Assembly: GCA_017432685.1 (NCBI GenBank)
Contig: JAFRIR010000047.1
Coordinates: forward strand, 1 to 64,000
Length of the DNA stretch: 64,000 nucleotides
Direction: 5' to 3'
DNA from: Flexilinea sp.
GTDB taxonomy: Bacteria > Chloroflexota > Anaerolineae > Anaerolineales > Anaerolineaceae
Numbering within the stretch: position 1 is the first letter of the stretch; each line of letters begins with the position of its first letter. This document shows positions 42,671 to 51,069 of this stretch, one piece after another. The translations under genes and the position numbers were made by a program. The notes beneath the pieces are model-generated. The model searched no databases, was not told the origin of the DNA, and worked only from the letters and a program-made list of their open reading frames with translations.

Positions 42671-42844
42671 TCAGTGGTTAGTGGTCAGTGATCAGCAGAT
42701 ACTTCAAATGATAATCTCTTAGACACTGATCGAACCCATAGACAGAAAAAGAGGAGCGGTACGTTTCGCGCCGCCCCTCTTCTTAATTACAACCGGGAAC
42801 CGACAACAGGCAACCGGCAACATGAAAAACAGTCAGAAAGGAGA
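42668..42844 (+). repeat. Heptad-array spacer between the binding protein and permease genes
   Basis: From the stop codon TGA the units TGATCAG, TGGTTAG, TGGTCAG, TGATCAG follow in register. Beyond an attenuator-like hairpin, a second array (ACAACCG, GGAACCG, ACAACAG, GCAACCG, GCAACAT, 42789-42823) runs in register into the ribosome binding site AAGGAG of the next gene. Confidence 0.8.
42749..42783 (+). terminator. Attenuator-like hairpin inside the transporter operon
   Basis: AAGAGGAGCGG pairs with CCGCCCCTCTT with one mismatch, followed by a weak CTTAATT. It probably stops or processes part of the transcripts after the binding-protein gene. Confidence 0.55.
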
Positions 42845-42846
42845 CA

Positions 42847-43794
42847 ATGCTTATGGCGAAATATATCGGTAAACGACTGATCTATATGGCCGTAACTCTG
42901 TTTGTCGTTGCGGCTCTGACTTTTACACTGATGAAAATTCTCCCGGGCTCCCCGTTTGACGAAGAACGTTTTCTCAGGCTGGAAGAAGCAAAACAAGCCG
43001 AGGCTTTAGCCCGGTACGGTCTGGATAAACCGGTCCCGATCCAGTTTGCCAGATATATCGGCAACATGCTGAAAGGTGATTTCGGAATCTCATTTTACTA
43101 CACCAATATTCCCGTAACAAAGGTCATTTTTTCACGCATCGGGCCATCAGCGCTCATCGGTGCACAGGCGATCCTGATCGGTCTGGCAATCGGACTGTCA
43201 CTGGGTATTATTGCAGCCTGCCGGCATAACGGGTTCATAGACAATTTCACCATGGTCCTGGCAGTGCTGGGGATTTCCGTCCCGAACTTTGTCGCAGCCG
43301 CGCTCCTGCAGTATTATTTCGGGCTCAAATTGGGCTGGCTGCCGATCGGTTTCTGGAAAAGCTGGTCCTGCTCTGTGCTGCCTTCAGTCGCGCTGTGTTT
43401 TTCGCCGCTGGCGACCTGTGCCCGTTTCATCCGCACGGAAACGCTGGACGTACTGCAGCAGGACTATATCGTCACTGCCCGTTCCAAGGGCATGACCCAG
43501 GCACGGATGCTGATCAAACATACCCTGCGAAACTCCATCATTCCGGTAATCACGATCATGGGGCCTATGGTGGTCAATTTGCTCACAGGTTCTCTGGCAG
43601 TTGAAAGCATTTTTTCAATCCCGGGAATCGGCGGATTATTTACGGAATCAGTCAAAAACAACGACTACAACGTGATCATGGGGCTCACGATGTTTTACAG
43701 TCTCTTTTATATGGTCACGATCCTGATCGTTGATGTAACCTATGGTCTTGTGGATCCCCGCATCCACATCGCCGGAGAGGAGGCAGCGGAATGA
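42847..43794 (+). CDS. Oligopeptide ABC transporter permease, DppB/OppB type
   Basis: Forms half of the membrane channel. The 315-residue protein has six membrane segments, the N-terminal LMKILPGSPFD signature, and the coupling-helix region YIVTARSKGMTQARMLIKHTLRNS that contacts the ATPase. An in-frame ATG at 42853 is better placed relative to AAGGAG (nine bases rather than three), so the real protein may lack the first two residues. It overlaps the next permease gene by four bases. Confidence 0.93.
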   Translation: MLMAKYIGKRLIYMAVTLFVVAALTFTLMKILPGSPFDEERFLRLEEAKQAEALARYGLDKPVPIQFARYIGNMLKGDFGISFYYTNIPVTKVIFSRIGPSALIGAQAILIGLAIGLSLGIIAACRHNGFIDNFTMVLAVLGISVPNFVAAALLQYYFGLKLGWLPIGFWKSWSCSVLPSVALCFSPLATCARFIRTETLDVLQQDYIVTARSKGMTQARMLIKHTLRNSIIPVITIMGPMVVNLLTGSLAVESIFSIPGIGGLFTESVKNNDYNVIMGLTMFYSLFYMVTILIVDVTYGLVDPRIHIAGEEAAE

Positions 43795-44717
43795 ACGCAC
43801 AAATGAATATTCCTCAGGAGCTTTTCACCCCCGCCGGTGATAACACCGCCAAACAGGAACATATCGCACGTCAGCATCACTCTGCCTTCTATGATGGCTG
43901 GATACGCCTGCGCAAAAACAAGGCTGCCGTGGTCTGCGCCGTCATCATCCTCATCATCGCAGTGATGTCGATCGTTGTTCCGATGACCTCAAAATATACT
44001 TATTTCGACACCGATTACGCCAACAAGATCGCCAAACCCAGCGCCGAACATCCTTTTGGAACTGACCTTTTCGGACGTGACCAGTGGGTCCGTATCTGGT
44101 ACGGAACCGGGATCTCCCTGCTGATCGGTCTGGCAGCAGCGCTTATCAATCTGCTGATCGGGGTTTTTTACGGCGCCATTTCCGCCATCATGGGCGGAAA
44201 GGTCGATGCCATCATGCAGCGTATCATTGAAGTGCTGGTCGGCATTCCGTCACTGATCATTGTCATCCTGTTTATGATGGCGCTGCCGCCGGGCATCTGG
44301 ACCATTATTGCCGCCATGTCCGTCACAGGCTGGGTCAACATGGCACGCCTGGTCCGGGCCAAGATACTGAACCTGAAGAGTCAGGAATTTGTTCTTGCGG
44401 CTCAGCTGCTGGGCACAAGTACCTGGAAGATCATTCTGCGCCACCTGATCCCCAACACCATCAGCGTTATCGTGATCCAGGTGATGTTCGCGATTCCTTC
44501 AGCCATTTTCACCGAAGCTTTTTTGAGCTTCATCGGGGTCGGTTTGAGCGAACCAAAAGCATCGCTGGGCGTCCTGATCAATAACGGCTACAAGGCCCTG
44601 CGCGCCGCACCGTTTCTGCTGATCTACCCGGCGATCGCCATCATTTTGATCATGATCTGCTTCTCGATCGTCGGTGACGGGCTCCGTGACGCCTTTGATC
44701 CACGGATGAAACACTGA
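43791..44717 (+). CDS. Oligopeptide ABC transporter permease, DppC/OppC type
   Basis: The second channel subunit. The 308-residue protein has a polar N-terminal tail, the HHSAFYDGWIRLRKNKAAVV entry segment typical of OppC, the HPFGTDLFGRDQWVRIWYG block, six spans, and the coupling region FVLAAQLLGTSTWKIILRHLIPN. It is translationally coupled to the DppB-type gene (ATGA) and followed after 16 bases by the ATPase genes. Confidence 0.93.
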   Translation: MNAQMNIPQELFTPAGDNTAKQEHIARQHHSAFYDGWIRLRKNKAAVVCAVIILIIAVMSIVVPMTSKYTYFDTDYANKIAKPSAEHPFGTDLFGRDQWVRIWYGTGISLLIGLAAALINLLIGVFYGAISAIMGGKVDAIMQRIIEVLVGIPSLIIVILFMMALPPGIWTIIAAMSVTGWVNMARLVRAKILNLKSQEFVLAAQLLGTSTWKIILRHLIPNTISVIVIQVMFAIPSAIFTEAFLSFIGVGLSEPKASLGVLINNGYKALRAAPFLLIYPAIAIILIMICFSIVGDGLRDAFDPRMKH

Positions 44718-44733
44718 GAAAGGAGACTGGAAA

Positions 44734-45726
44734 ATGAAAAAACTGTTAGAAGTGAAAAACATGCATGTCTCCATTCATACCGACAGCGGCGTGATCCAGG
44801 CTGTACGCGGCGTCAGTTTTGACCTGTACGAGAGTGAAACGCTGGCTATTGTCGGGGAATCCGGATCCGGCAAGTCAATCACGAATAAGGCTATCATGGG
44901 ACTGCTCCCGGTAGGCGGACGTATTGACGAAGGAGAAGTGATCCTCAACGGACGCGACATCACTCATTTCAGCGAAAAAGAGATGAACATGATTCGCGGA
45001 GCGGAAGTTTCCATGATCTTCCAGGATCCGCTCACATCGCTGAACCCCACGATGACCGTCGGAGACCAAATCACTGAGATGCTGATGCTCCACAAACCGG
45101 AAATGACTGCGGAACAACGCAAAAACCGCGCACTGGAACTGCTGGACATGGTCGGCATTCCCAACCCGGCGGAACGCTTCGGCCAGTATCCGCATCAGTT
45201 TTCCGGCGGTATGCGCCAGCGTGTGATGATTTCCATCGCACTGGCCTGCGAACCCAGGATCCTGATCGCAGACGAACCGACCACCGCACTGGATGTGACG
45301 ATTCAAGCCCAGATCCTGGAACTGATGAAGAAACTCCAGAAAAAAGTGAACACGTCCATCATCATCATCACCCACAACCTGGGTGTCGTTTCCTCCATGG
45401 CTGACCGTGTCGTTGTGATGTATGGCGGACGGTTTGTCGAATGCGGAGACCTGGATGAGGTCTTTTACCAGACAAAACATCCCTATACGAAAGGGCTTCT
45501 GGATTCGATCCCGAATCTTCAGCTTTCGGATCAAAAGCTCTACTCCATTCCCGGTACGCCGCCGGATCTGATCAGCCCGCCGCACGGATGCCCGTTTGCC
45601 GCCCGCTGTGAACGCTGCATGAAAGTATGCGAAAAATATCAACCGTCTGAGTACGAATTCTCCCAGACCCACCGGGCAAGCTGCTGGCTTTATGATGAAC
45701 GTGCAAAGGGGGGTGCTCTGATATGA
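44734..45726 (+). CDS. Oligopeptide ABC transporter ATPase, DppD/OppD type
   Basis: Cytoplasmic motor subunit. Walker [11 protein letters not shown] near residue 40, signature [18 protein letters not shown], Walker [14 protein letters not shown] and the H-loop ITHNLGVV are intact. The C-terminal oligopeptide-transporter extension has [17 protein letters not shown], whose cysteines match the iron-sulfur-type cluster motif seen in this subfamily. At 330 residues it is a normal OppD. It pairs with the following OppF-type ATPase, which it overlaps by four bases. Confidence 0.94.
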   Translation: MKKLLEVKNMHVSIHTDSGVIQAVRGVSFDLYESETLAIVGESGSGKSITNKAIMGLLPVGGRIDEGEVILNGRDITHFSEKEMNMIRGAEVSMIFQDPLTSLNPTMTVGDQITEMLMLHKPEMTAEQRKNRALELLDMVGIPNPAERFGQYPHQFSGGMRQRVMISIALACEPRILIADEPTTALDVTIQAQILELMKKLQKKVNTSIIIITHNLGVVSSMADRVVVMYGGRFVECGDLDEVFYQTKHPYTKGLLDSIPNLQLSDQKLYSIPGTPPDLISPPHGCPFAARCERCMKVCEKYQPSEYEFSQTHRASCWLYDERAKGGALI

Positions 45727-46685
45727 CAAAAACTTTACTCGAAATCAAAGATCTGTCCCGGTTCTTCACGCTCAGCAAAGGCCAGGTACTGGAAGCTGTC
45801 AACGGCGTTTCCTTCGATATCCATCAGGGAGAAACCTTCGGGCTGGTCGGTGAATCCGGCTGCGGGAAGTCAACACTCGGACGGACTGTTGTCGGGCTTT
45901 ATCCGCCGACAAAAGGTAAGGTTATCTTTGACGGGATCGATGTTGCGGGAAGCAAAAGCCAGACACAAAAGATGGAGCTTTCCCGCCGTATGCAGATGAT
46001 CTTTCAGGACCCCTATACGTCCCTGAACCCGCGCATGAAGGTGATGGATATTATTGCTGAAGGCATTGACAACCATCACATGGCAGCTTCCCGCTCAGAG
46101 CGGAACCAGATGGTGCTGGATCTGCTGCACAGCGTAGGTTTGGACGAAGAACACGCCAACCGTTATCCGCACGAGTTTTCAGGCGGGCAGCGGCAGCGCG
46201 TCGGGATCGCGCGGGCACTTTCCGTGAATCCGGACTTCATTGTCGCGGATGAACCGATTTCCGCCCTGGACGTCTCCATTCAGGCACAGGTGGTCAACCT
46301 GATGAAGCACCTGCAGGAAACCCGCAACCTGACCTATCTGTTCATTGCCCATGACCTGAGCATGGTGAAATATATCTCCAACCGCATCGGGGTGATGTAC
46401 CTTGGGAATCTGGTGGAGCTGGCCAGCAGCGATGAGCTCTTCAAAAACCCCCTGCATCCCTATACGAGTGCGTTGCTTTCGGCTATTCCTCTGCCGGACC
46501 CGAAGGTTGAACGGAACCGCTCCCGGATCGTTTTGGAAGGGAATGTCAAGAGCCCGATCAACCTGCCAAAGAACTGCCATTTCTGCACCCGCTGTCCGAA
46601 AAAACAGGCGATCTGCGAACGGGAGGTTCCGGAATTGAAAGAAGTTTCACCGGGACACTTCGTGGCATGCCACTTGATCAGATAA
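45723..46685 (+). CDS. Oligopeptide ABC transporter ATPase, DppF/OppF type
   Basis: The second motor subunit. Walker A GESGCGKSTLGRTVVGLY, signature HEFSGGQRQRVGIARAL, Walker B FIVADEPISALDVS and H-loop IAHDLSMV are visible, with the C-terminal extension CHFCTRCPKKQAICERE. The two ATPases form the heterodimer under the permeases, completing a full transporter with one binding protein. It is the last gene of the operon, with a GC-rich terminator eight bases after the stop. Confidence 0.94.
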   Translation: MTKTLLEIKDLSRFFTLSKGQVLEAVNGVSFDIHQGETFGLVGESGCGKSTLGRTVVGLYPPTKGKVIFDGIDVAGSKSQTQKMELSRRMQMIFQDPYTSLNPRMKVMDIIAEGIDNHHMAASRSERNQMVLDLLHSVGLDEEHANRYPHEFSGGQRQRVGIARALSVNPDFIVADEPISALDVSIQAQVVNLMKHLQETRNLTYLFIAHDLSMVKYISNRIGVMYLGNLVELASSDELFKNPLHPYTSALLSAIPLPDPKVERNRSRIVLEGNVKSPINLPKNCHFCTRCPKKQAICEREVPELKEVSPGHFVACHLIR

Positions 46686-46693
46686 AAAAAACA

Positions 46694-46718
46694 GCCCGCC
46701 ACTAATGAAACGGCGGGC
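46694..46718. terminator. Terminator of the transporter operon
   Basis: GCCCGCC (46694-46700) pairs with GGCGGGC (46712-46718), with an A run before it and GCTATTTATGATTTT after it, so it can also serve the convergent secreted-protein gene. Confidence 0.65.
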
Positions 46719-46732
46719 GCTATTTATGATTT

Positions 46733-48472
46733 TCACCGGATCTCTCTGATGCTCACCGAGCCGCCATCCGACGCACGTCCTTCCCGATGGACGGTAGCAC
46801 CGACACGCCCGGAAATTTGTGCAGAGGCCGTATCTACCGTCACGCGGGAATTATTGTAGGCCCGTCCGCCGTACCAGACACTCTGCCCCACGTTCCCACT
46901 GGGCTGAAGGTTGAGAAATGCATGTCCGGTTGTCACAGCCGAGGAACTCTGGTCGGCATATCCTCCAAGGAACACCGCATAAATCACAGAACCGGAAACA
47001 TCCATCACGGAATCTTTGACGACCGATTCAGAACCGGCGCCAAAGGCGTAACCGCCTCCGGCAACGCTCAGGTCCAGTGATGCGCCCTGAGCGATAACCA
47101 GATTGGCAGTGCCATCCACCACGGAATAACCACCGTAGAGGGCGGCGCCCCCGCCATAAAGCCAGCCGGTAGCTTTCCCGCGGAATATCAGAGTGGTATT
47201 TCCCACATGAGCAGAAGCGGCAGAACCCTTCGCCTTGGAACCGGCAACCACTTTGTTCACTTTCCCGGCTATATCCAGATAAGTCGTCTGAAGGTTGGAC
47301 TGCTGTCCCGACCCCACATTGGCGCCCCCGTAAATCACCCCTTCACTGAAATAAACACTATCGGCAATCGTTGTAGGGATACCATTGGCAAAGAAACCAA
47401 CATCCTCCGGCCAGGAGACCGTCATGCGGATGTTATTATTGCCGGTGACCGTCAGGGAGAGAATCCCGCGGTTCGCGGGGATCACAACATCATTTTCCTG
47501 CCTGAAATTGCCCATGATGCGGAATTCAACGTTACCCGCATTAGCAGGAAGCAGGTTGACGGCATCCGTGAAATTCTGAGCCTGCTGACCGGGACCGATA
47601 TACATGACTGTGGCTGCCGGAGCCGGGATCGGCTGAACAGGGAGCGGATTCTGGACCGGTGCCTGTACCGGCGCTGTGCTGCGATTGATCAGCTCGATGT
47701 TATAGGAACCGATCACCGCACTGCCGCCATTTTCGGCCAATCCGGCATCCCGATTCAGTCTGTTTACATCTCCCAGGGCGATCACATTCGCGGCTGCCAC
47801 CGGAGCGCTGGAGCCCTGTCCTGCAGCATAACCACCGGCATAAGCTGCATTATTGACCGCACTGCTGCGGGTCAAAATCAAATTCACATTTTCACTGACG
47901 TCGGCAACTCCACCATTGAAGGCATACCCGCCGCCATGAACATTATTAGCGCTTCCATTGACAACAATGTTCACTCGCTTTACTGAAGAAACAGCGCCTT
48001 GATTCATCGCCAGTCCCCCGCCGATCACATAGTCGGCAGAACCATTGACGACCAGCACCGATTCTTCAGCCTTTTCCGTGTCGTTTATCGCTATGCAATA
48101 GCCACCGACCAGGAAACCGTTACGGAGTGAAACGCCCTGTTCCAGCGTAAAGGGGATCCCGTTGGCGCAGAGCACACTGCCGCCCATAGAAACCTCAACC
48201 GGAACACCGTTGTAGGAAGCAAGCGTTACAGATTTCAGTCCTTTCAGTCCATAGGGAATTTCAACCTGTTGATTCAGGTTCAGCGGACCGTTCAGATAGA
48301 TCACCGCATGCCCCGCATCCTGTCTTAAAGCCAGCATCGCACTGTTCAGGTCATAGATTCCGTTCTGTCCGATAACAATGATCTGGTAATCCAATTCTTC
48401 CATTGCGCTGCAGCTCAAAACCATGACCAGCATAACAACAAGCAGTAATCCGATAATTCCTGTTTTTTTCAT
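46733..48472 (-). CDS. Secreted beta-helix-like protein with duplicated halves
   Basis: The 579-residue protein has a signal peptide (IIGLLLVVMLVMVLSCSA; the LSCS could also be a lipobox). Two halves of about 270 residues are similar: each starts with a strand pair (IIVIGQNGIYDLNSAM / VMYIGPGQQAQNFTDAV), passes through an ANGIP motif, and continues with many GGG-Y/A repeats (VIGGGLAM, VHGGGYAF, YAGGYAAG; WLYGGGAALY, VAGGGYAFGAG). This regular pattern suggests a parallel beta-helix, such as an adhesin or polysaccharide-binding protein. No catalytic motif is seen. The ATG at 48472 has AGGAGG seven bases away and overlaps the methyltransferase stop. Confidence 0.75.
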   Translation of the reverse strand: MKKTGIIGLLLVVMLVMVLSCSAMEELDYQIIVIGQNGIYDLNSAMLALRQDAGHAVIYLNGPLNLNQQVEIPYGLKGLKSVTLASYNGVPVEVSMGGSVLCANGIPFTLEQGVSLRNGFLVGGYCIAINDTEKAEESVLVVNGSADYVIGGGLAMNQGAVSSVKRVNIVVNGSANNVHGGGYAFNGGVADVSENVNLILTRSSAVNNAAYAGGYAAGQGSSAPVAAANVIALGDVNRLNRDAGLAENGGSAVIGSYNIELINRSTAPVQAPVQNPLPVQPIPAPAATVMYIGPGQQAQNFTDAVNLLPANAGNVEFRIMGNFRQENDVVIPANRGILSLTVTGNNNIRMTVSWPEDVGFFANGIPTTIADSVYFSEGVIYGGANVGSGQQSNLQTTYLDIAGKVNKVVAGSKAKGSAASAHVGNTTLIFRGKATGWLYGGGAALYGGYSVVDGTANLVIAQGASLDLSVAGGGYAFGAGSESVVKDSVMDVSGSVIYAVFLGGYADQSSSAVTTGHAFLNLQPSGNVGQSVWYGGRAYNNSRVTVDTASAQISGRVGATVHREGRASDGGSVSIREIR

Positions 48473-49245
48473 CACTGCACCTCCTGCTCTCTGACTTTTA
48501 TCTCAAAATACAATCCCAGGTTTCCTTCAGCTCCGTCAGAATAAAAGCTGTCTACAAAGGTGAACCCGCATTCCTCTGCCAGGTCCAGAAGCTCAGACGC
48601 TGTGAAAAGATGAACATAGCGCAGCCCGGTCTTCTCTTTGTTTTCCGGCAGGGCATGGCGCCAATCCAATAAAGTGTCTCCGCTTTCCAGCTGTTCCGGC
48701 TGTAAACCGGCCTGCTCCCAGGGCTGGACACGCTGCATCAGCTTCGGCGAATTTTGGAACTGCCAGACAGAGAAAATGAACCGTCCGCCGGGTTTCAACA
48801 AATCACGAACCTGACGAAAAATTCGAAGATGATTTTCGTGGCCCGGAATATGATGCAATGATGCAAATGCCACCACACCGTCAAACTTCTGCTCCTGAAG
48901 AGTCTCCGGCCATACCGGATCCATCAGATCAGCGGAGAGATAGCGAAGGGTCAGATTCTCATTCGAAAGACCGGCTGTCATTTTCTCTGCCTCCCGCAGC
49001 AGCGGTCCGCTGAAATCAAGGCCGGTATAAGAACCGGAACGGCCCTGCTGTGCCCAAATTTTTCCCAGCTCACCGGAACCGCAGCCCAGATCCAGCCAAT
49101 CAAAGGCACCTTCTATGGGAATGGTATCCAGGACTTTCCTGACCCCCGGCTGGATCCTGTGCCGGGTCGCGGCAAAAGCATCACCGAACTCAGTGTAAAA
49201 ACGCCGGTTTATCTCCAAAAGTTCCGCGGTGGTTTGAGTGTCCAT
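48472..49245 (-). CDS. Class I SAM-dependent methyltransferase
   Basis: The 257-residue protein has a Rossmann-type methyltransferase core: motif I WLDLGCGSGELGK near residue 48, motif II acidic strand YTGLDFSG, motif post-II YLSADLMDP and motif IV FDGVVAFASLHHIPG, followed by LLKPGGRFIFSVWQ. Such free-standing enzymes methylate small molecules, tRNA wobble bases or others; the substrate cannot be named. It overlaps the secreted-protein gene, so they are co-translated, an odd pairing. A heptad-array spacer of 13 units lies directly before its start codon. Confidence 0.85.
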   Translation of the reverse strand: MDTQTTAELLEINRRFYTEFGDAFAATRHRIQPGVRKVLDTIPIEGAFDWLDLGCGSGELGKIWAQQGRSGSYTGLDFSGPLLREAEKMTAGLSNENLTLRYLSADLMDPVWPETLQEQKFDGVVAFASLHHIPGHENHLRIFRQVRDLLKPGGRFIFSVWQFQNSPKLMQRVQPWEQAGLQPEQLESGDTLLDWRHALPENKEKTGLRYVHLFTASELLDLAEECGFTFVDSFYSDGAEGNLGLYFEIKVREQEVQ

Positions 49246-49400
49246 TTTATTAGTTGTCGGTTATCAGCTGTCGGTTGCCGGCTGACAATAATTCCTGATT
49301 TCCCGATTCTTCATCCTTCATTCACAATTCTTCATTGCTATAAAATCCGCCGCGAAGCGGCACCACAATTATTCATTATTCATTATTCTTTATTCATTAA
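49246..49400 (-). repeat. Heptad-array spacer before the methyltransferase gene
   Basis: Thirteen units in register run from 49336 to 49246 on the coding strand, ending at the start codon. A small hairpin GCCGC/GCGGC (49349-49361) separates them from a second group (TAATGAA-like, 49365-49399), into whose TTAA the MITE-like element inserted. Confidence 0.8.
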
Positions 49401-49591
49401 GGGAACCTCTAAAAACACAAATTTTTCTCTGTCCAGAGGAGATTCAGAGAATTCATTCTCTGAATTTCCTCTGGAGGTTTCCGGGGGCGAAGCTCCTGCT
49501 CCGAATATAAATCGGGCGTCAGCACGTACCTTACGGAGCAGGCAATAACTGCCGCCCCCATACCCCCGCCCGATAGTTTTTAGAGGTGTCC
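49401..49591 (+). mobile_element. MITE-like element, long form (copy 4)
   Basis: A 191-bp copy flanked by perfect TTAA duplications (49397-49400 and 49592-49595). The central hairpin differs from copy 1 by paired changes (C-to-A on the left matched by G-to-T on the right) that keep the stem. Right end two bases from the stop codon of the L-serine dehydratase gene. Contains the 62-bp long-form insert. Confidence 0.85.
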
Positions 49592-49597
49592 TTAATT

Positions 49598-50815
49598 TTA
49601 GGCTCCGGTCGGAATACGGTAGACCTTCGCCAGACCGCCTTCCGAGGTTTCCCGGTAGAGGGCGGGCATATCGATCCCGGTGTTCATCATTACCTTGATC
49701 ACATCGTCAAAACTGACCCGGTGAGAGCCATCGGAGAACATAACGAACTGCGCGGCAAAAAGCGCGGCATTAGCCGCTGCCGCATTGCGCTCAATGCAGG
49801 GCACCTGTACCAGTCCGGCGACCGGATCGCAGGTCAACCCGAGATGATGTTCCAGCCCGGATTCTGCGGCATATTCGATCTGCCGGCTGGTACCGGAATA
49901 GAAATATTCTGCTGCCGCTGCTGCCATGGCACAGGCAACACCGATCTCCCCCTGACAGCCAACCTCCGCACCGGATATCGACCCGGTATGCTTCACAACA
50001 TTGCCGAACACACCGGCAGTCGCCAAGGCACGCAGGATATTCTCTTCGGTGATATCCATTTTCTGCTGAAAATAACGCAGAACAGCCGGCAGCACACCAC
50101 AGGATCCACAGGTTGGAGCCGTAACGATCCTGCCGCCGGTGGCATTCTCTTCCGAAACAGCCAGCGCATAGGCAGACATCGGTGTGGAATGAATAAAGCC
50201 GGGACGGGTAAGCTGAGAGCGCCGAAAATAGAGATTTGCCTTCCGTGTGATTCCCAATCCACCGGGGATCACACCTTCCTGACGAACCCCCCGGTCAACC
50301 GCATCACTCATCACATGCCAAATCATCCGCAGGTAATCCCAGATATCCGAACCTTCACATTCTTCGACATATTCCCAGAAATTCAAACCATTCTCCATCA
50401 GATATTGCTGAATTTCGTTCATGTTGTGATGTGGATAGATATTGCTGATGGTTTCCGGCGGGATCCGGTCACCCTTGTCATCGATCCGTCCGCCGCCCAC
50501 GGAGTAGACCGTCCAGTCATCCGTGACAGTTCCGGCTTCATTAAAAGATTCAAACTCCATCCCATTCGGATGGTAAGGCAAAACCACATCCGGAAGCCAA
50601 CTGATCGAAGTCCGGTCTGCGCCCAAAACATCAAGGATCGCCTTATCCGTCATATGTCCCTTGCCGGTGGCGGCCAGACTGCCATAAAGGGTCACCAGGT
50701 AATGACTGGCATTGGGATTTTTCTGCACAAAAAGCTCTGCAGCCCTTTTCGGTCCCATGGTATGAGAACTGCTGGGTCCGTATCCGATTCGAAACAAGTG
50801 CTTGATGGTATCCAT
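49598..50815 (-). CDS. sdaA: L-serine dehydratase, iron-sulfur type
   Basis: Deaminates L-serine to pyruvate and ammonia with a [4Fe-4S] cluster, feeding amino-acid fermentation. The 405-residue single chain has the N-terminal lobe (FRIGYGPSSSHTMGP with the SSSHTMGP motif, then YGSLAATGKGH) fused to the catalytic part (APTCGSCGVLPAVL, GCQGEIGVACAMAAA and CDPVAGLVQVPCIERNA, which supply the cluster cysteines). The ATG at 50815 begins at MDTIKHLFRIG and has GAGGAA upstream. It may be co-transcribed with rdgB across a spacer made entirely of heptads. Confidence 0.93.
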   Translation of the reverse strand: MDTIKHLFRIGYGPSSSHTMGPKRAAELFVQKNPNASHYLVTLYGSLAATGKGHMTDKAILDVLGADRTSISWLPDVVLPYHPNGMEFESFNEAGTVTDDWTVYSVGGGRIDDKGDRIPPETISNIYPHHNMNEIQQYLMENGLNFWEYVEECEGSDIWDYLRMIWHVMSDAVDRGVRQEGVIPGGLGITRKANLYFRRSQLTRPGFIHSTPMSAYALAVSEENATGGRIVTAPTCGSCGVLPAVLRYFQQKMDITEENILRALATAGVFGNVVKHTGSISGAEVGCQGEIGVACAMAAAAAEYFYSGTSRQIEYAAESGLEHHLGLTCDPVAGLVQVPCIERNAAAANAALFAAQFVMFSDGSHRVSFDDVIKVMMNTGIDMPALYRETSEGGLAKVYRIPTGA

Positions 50816-50831
50816 AATCGATTTCCTCAAC

Positions 50832-51069
50832 AAAGAGTCAGTAGTAAGTAGTAAATATTAAGTAGTAAGTAGTAAGTAGTTAATTAGTAGTTAGGAATGA
50901 GGAATAAAAAATGAGGAATGAGAAATGAGAATCAGTTCTGACTTCTTTACTCCTTACTCCCTACTCCTTACTCCCTACTCTTTACTCCCTACTCTTTACT
51001 CCCTACTCCTTACTCTTTATTCCCTACTCTTTATTCCTTACTCCTTACTCTTTACTCGTTACTCCTTAC
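50832..51069 (-). repeat. Heptad-array spacer between rdgB and sdaA, 34 units
   Basis: All 238 bases are 34 consecutive 7-base units with no change of phase. The first 18 (51069-50944) fit GTANNGA on the coding strand, mostly GTAAGGA or GTAGGGA. Two bridging units follow, then five of CTCATTC type, then ACTACTT-type units, the last (GTTGAGG) holding the sdaA ribosome binding site. The rdgB stop codon lies inside the third unit. Confidence 0.95.

Noticed and set aside
49586-50851. 421-residue open frame antisense to sdaA
   Set aside because: A shadow of the L-serine dehydratase gene, which has all catalytic motifs.
50832-51069. Heptad arrays as CRISPR arrays
   Set aside because: The units are 7 bases and contiguous, with no constant 25-40 base repeats, unique spacers or cas genes.
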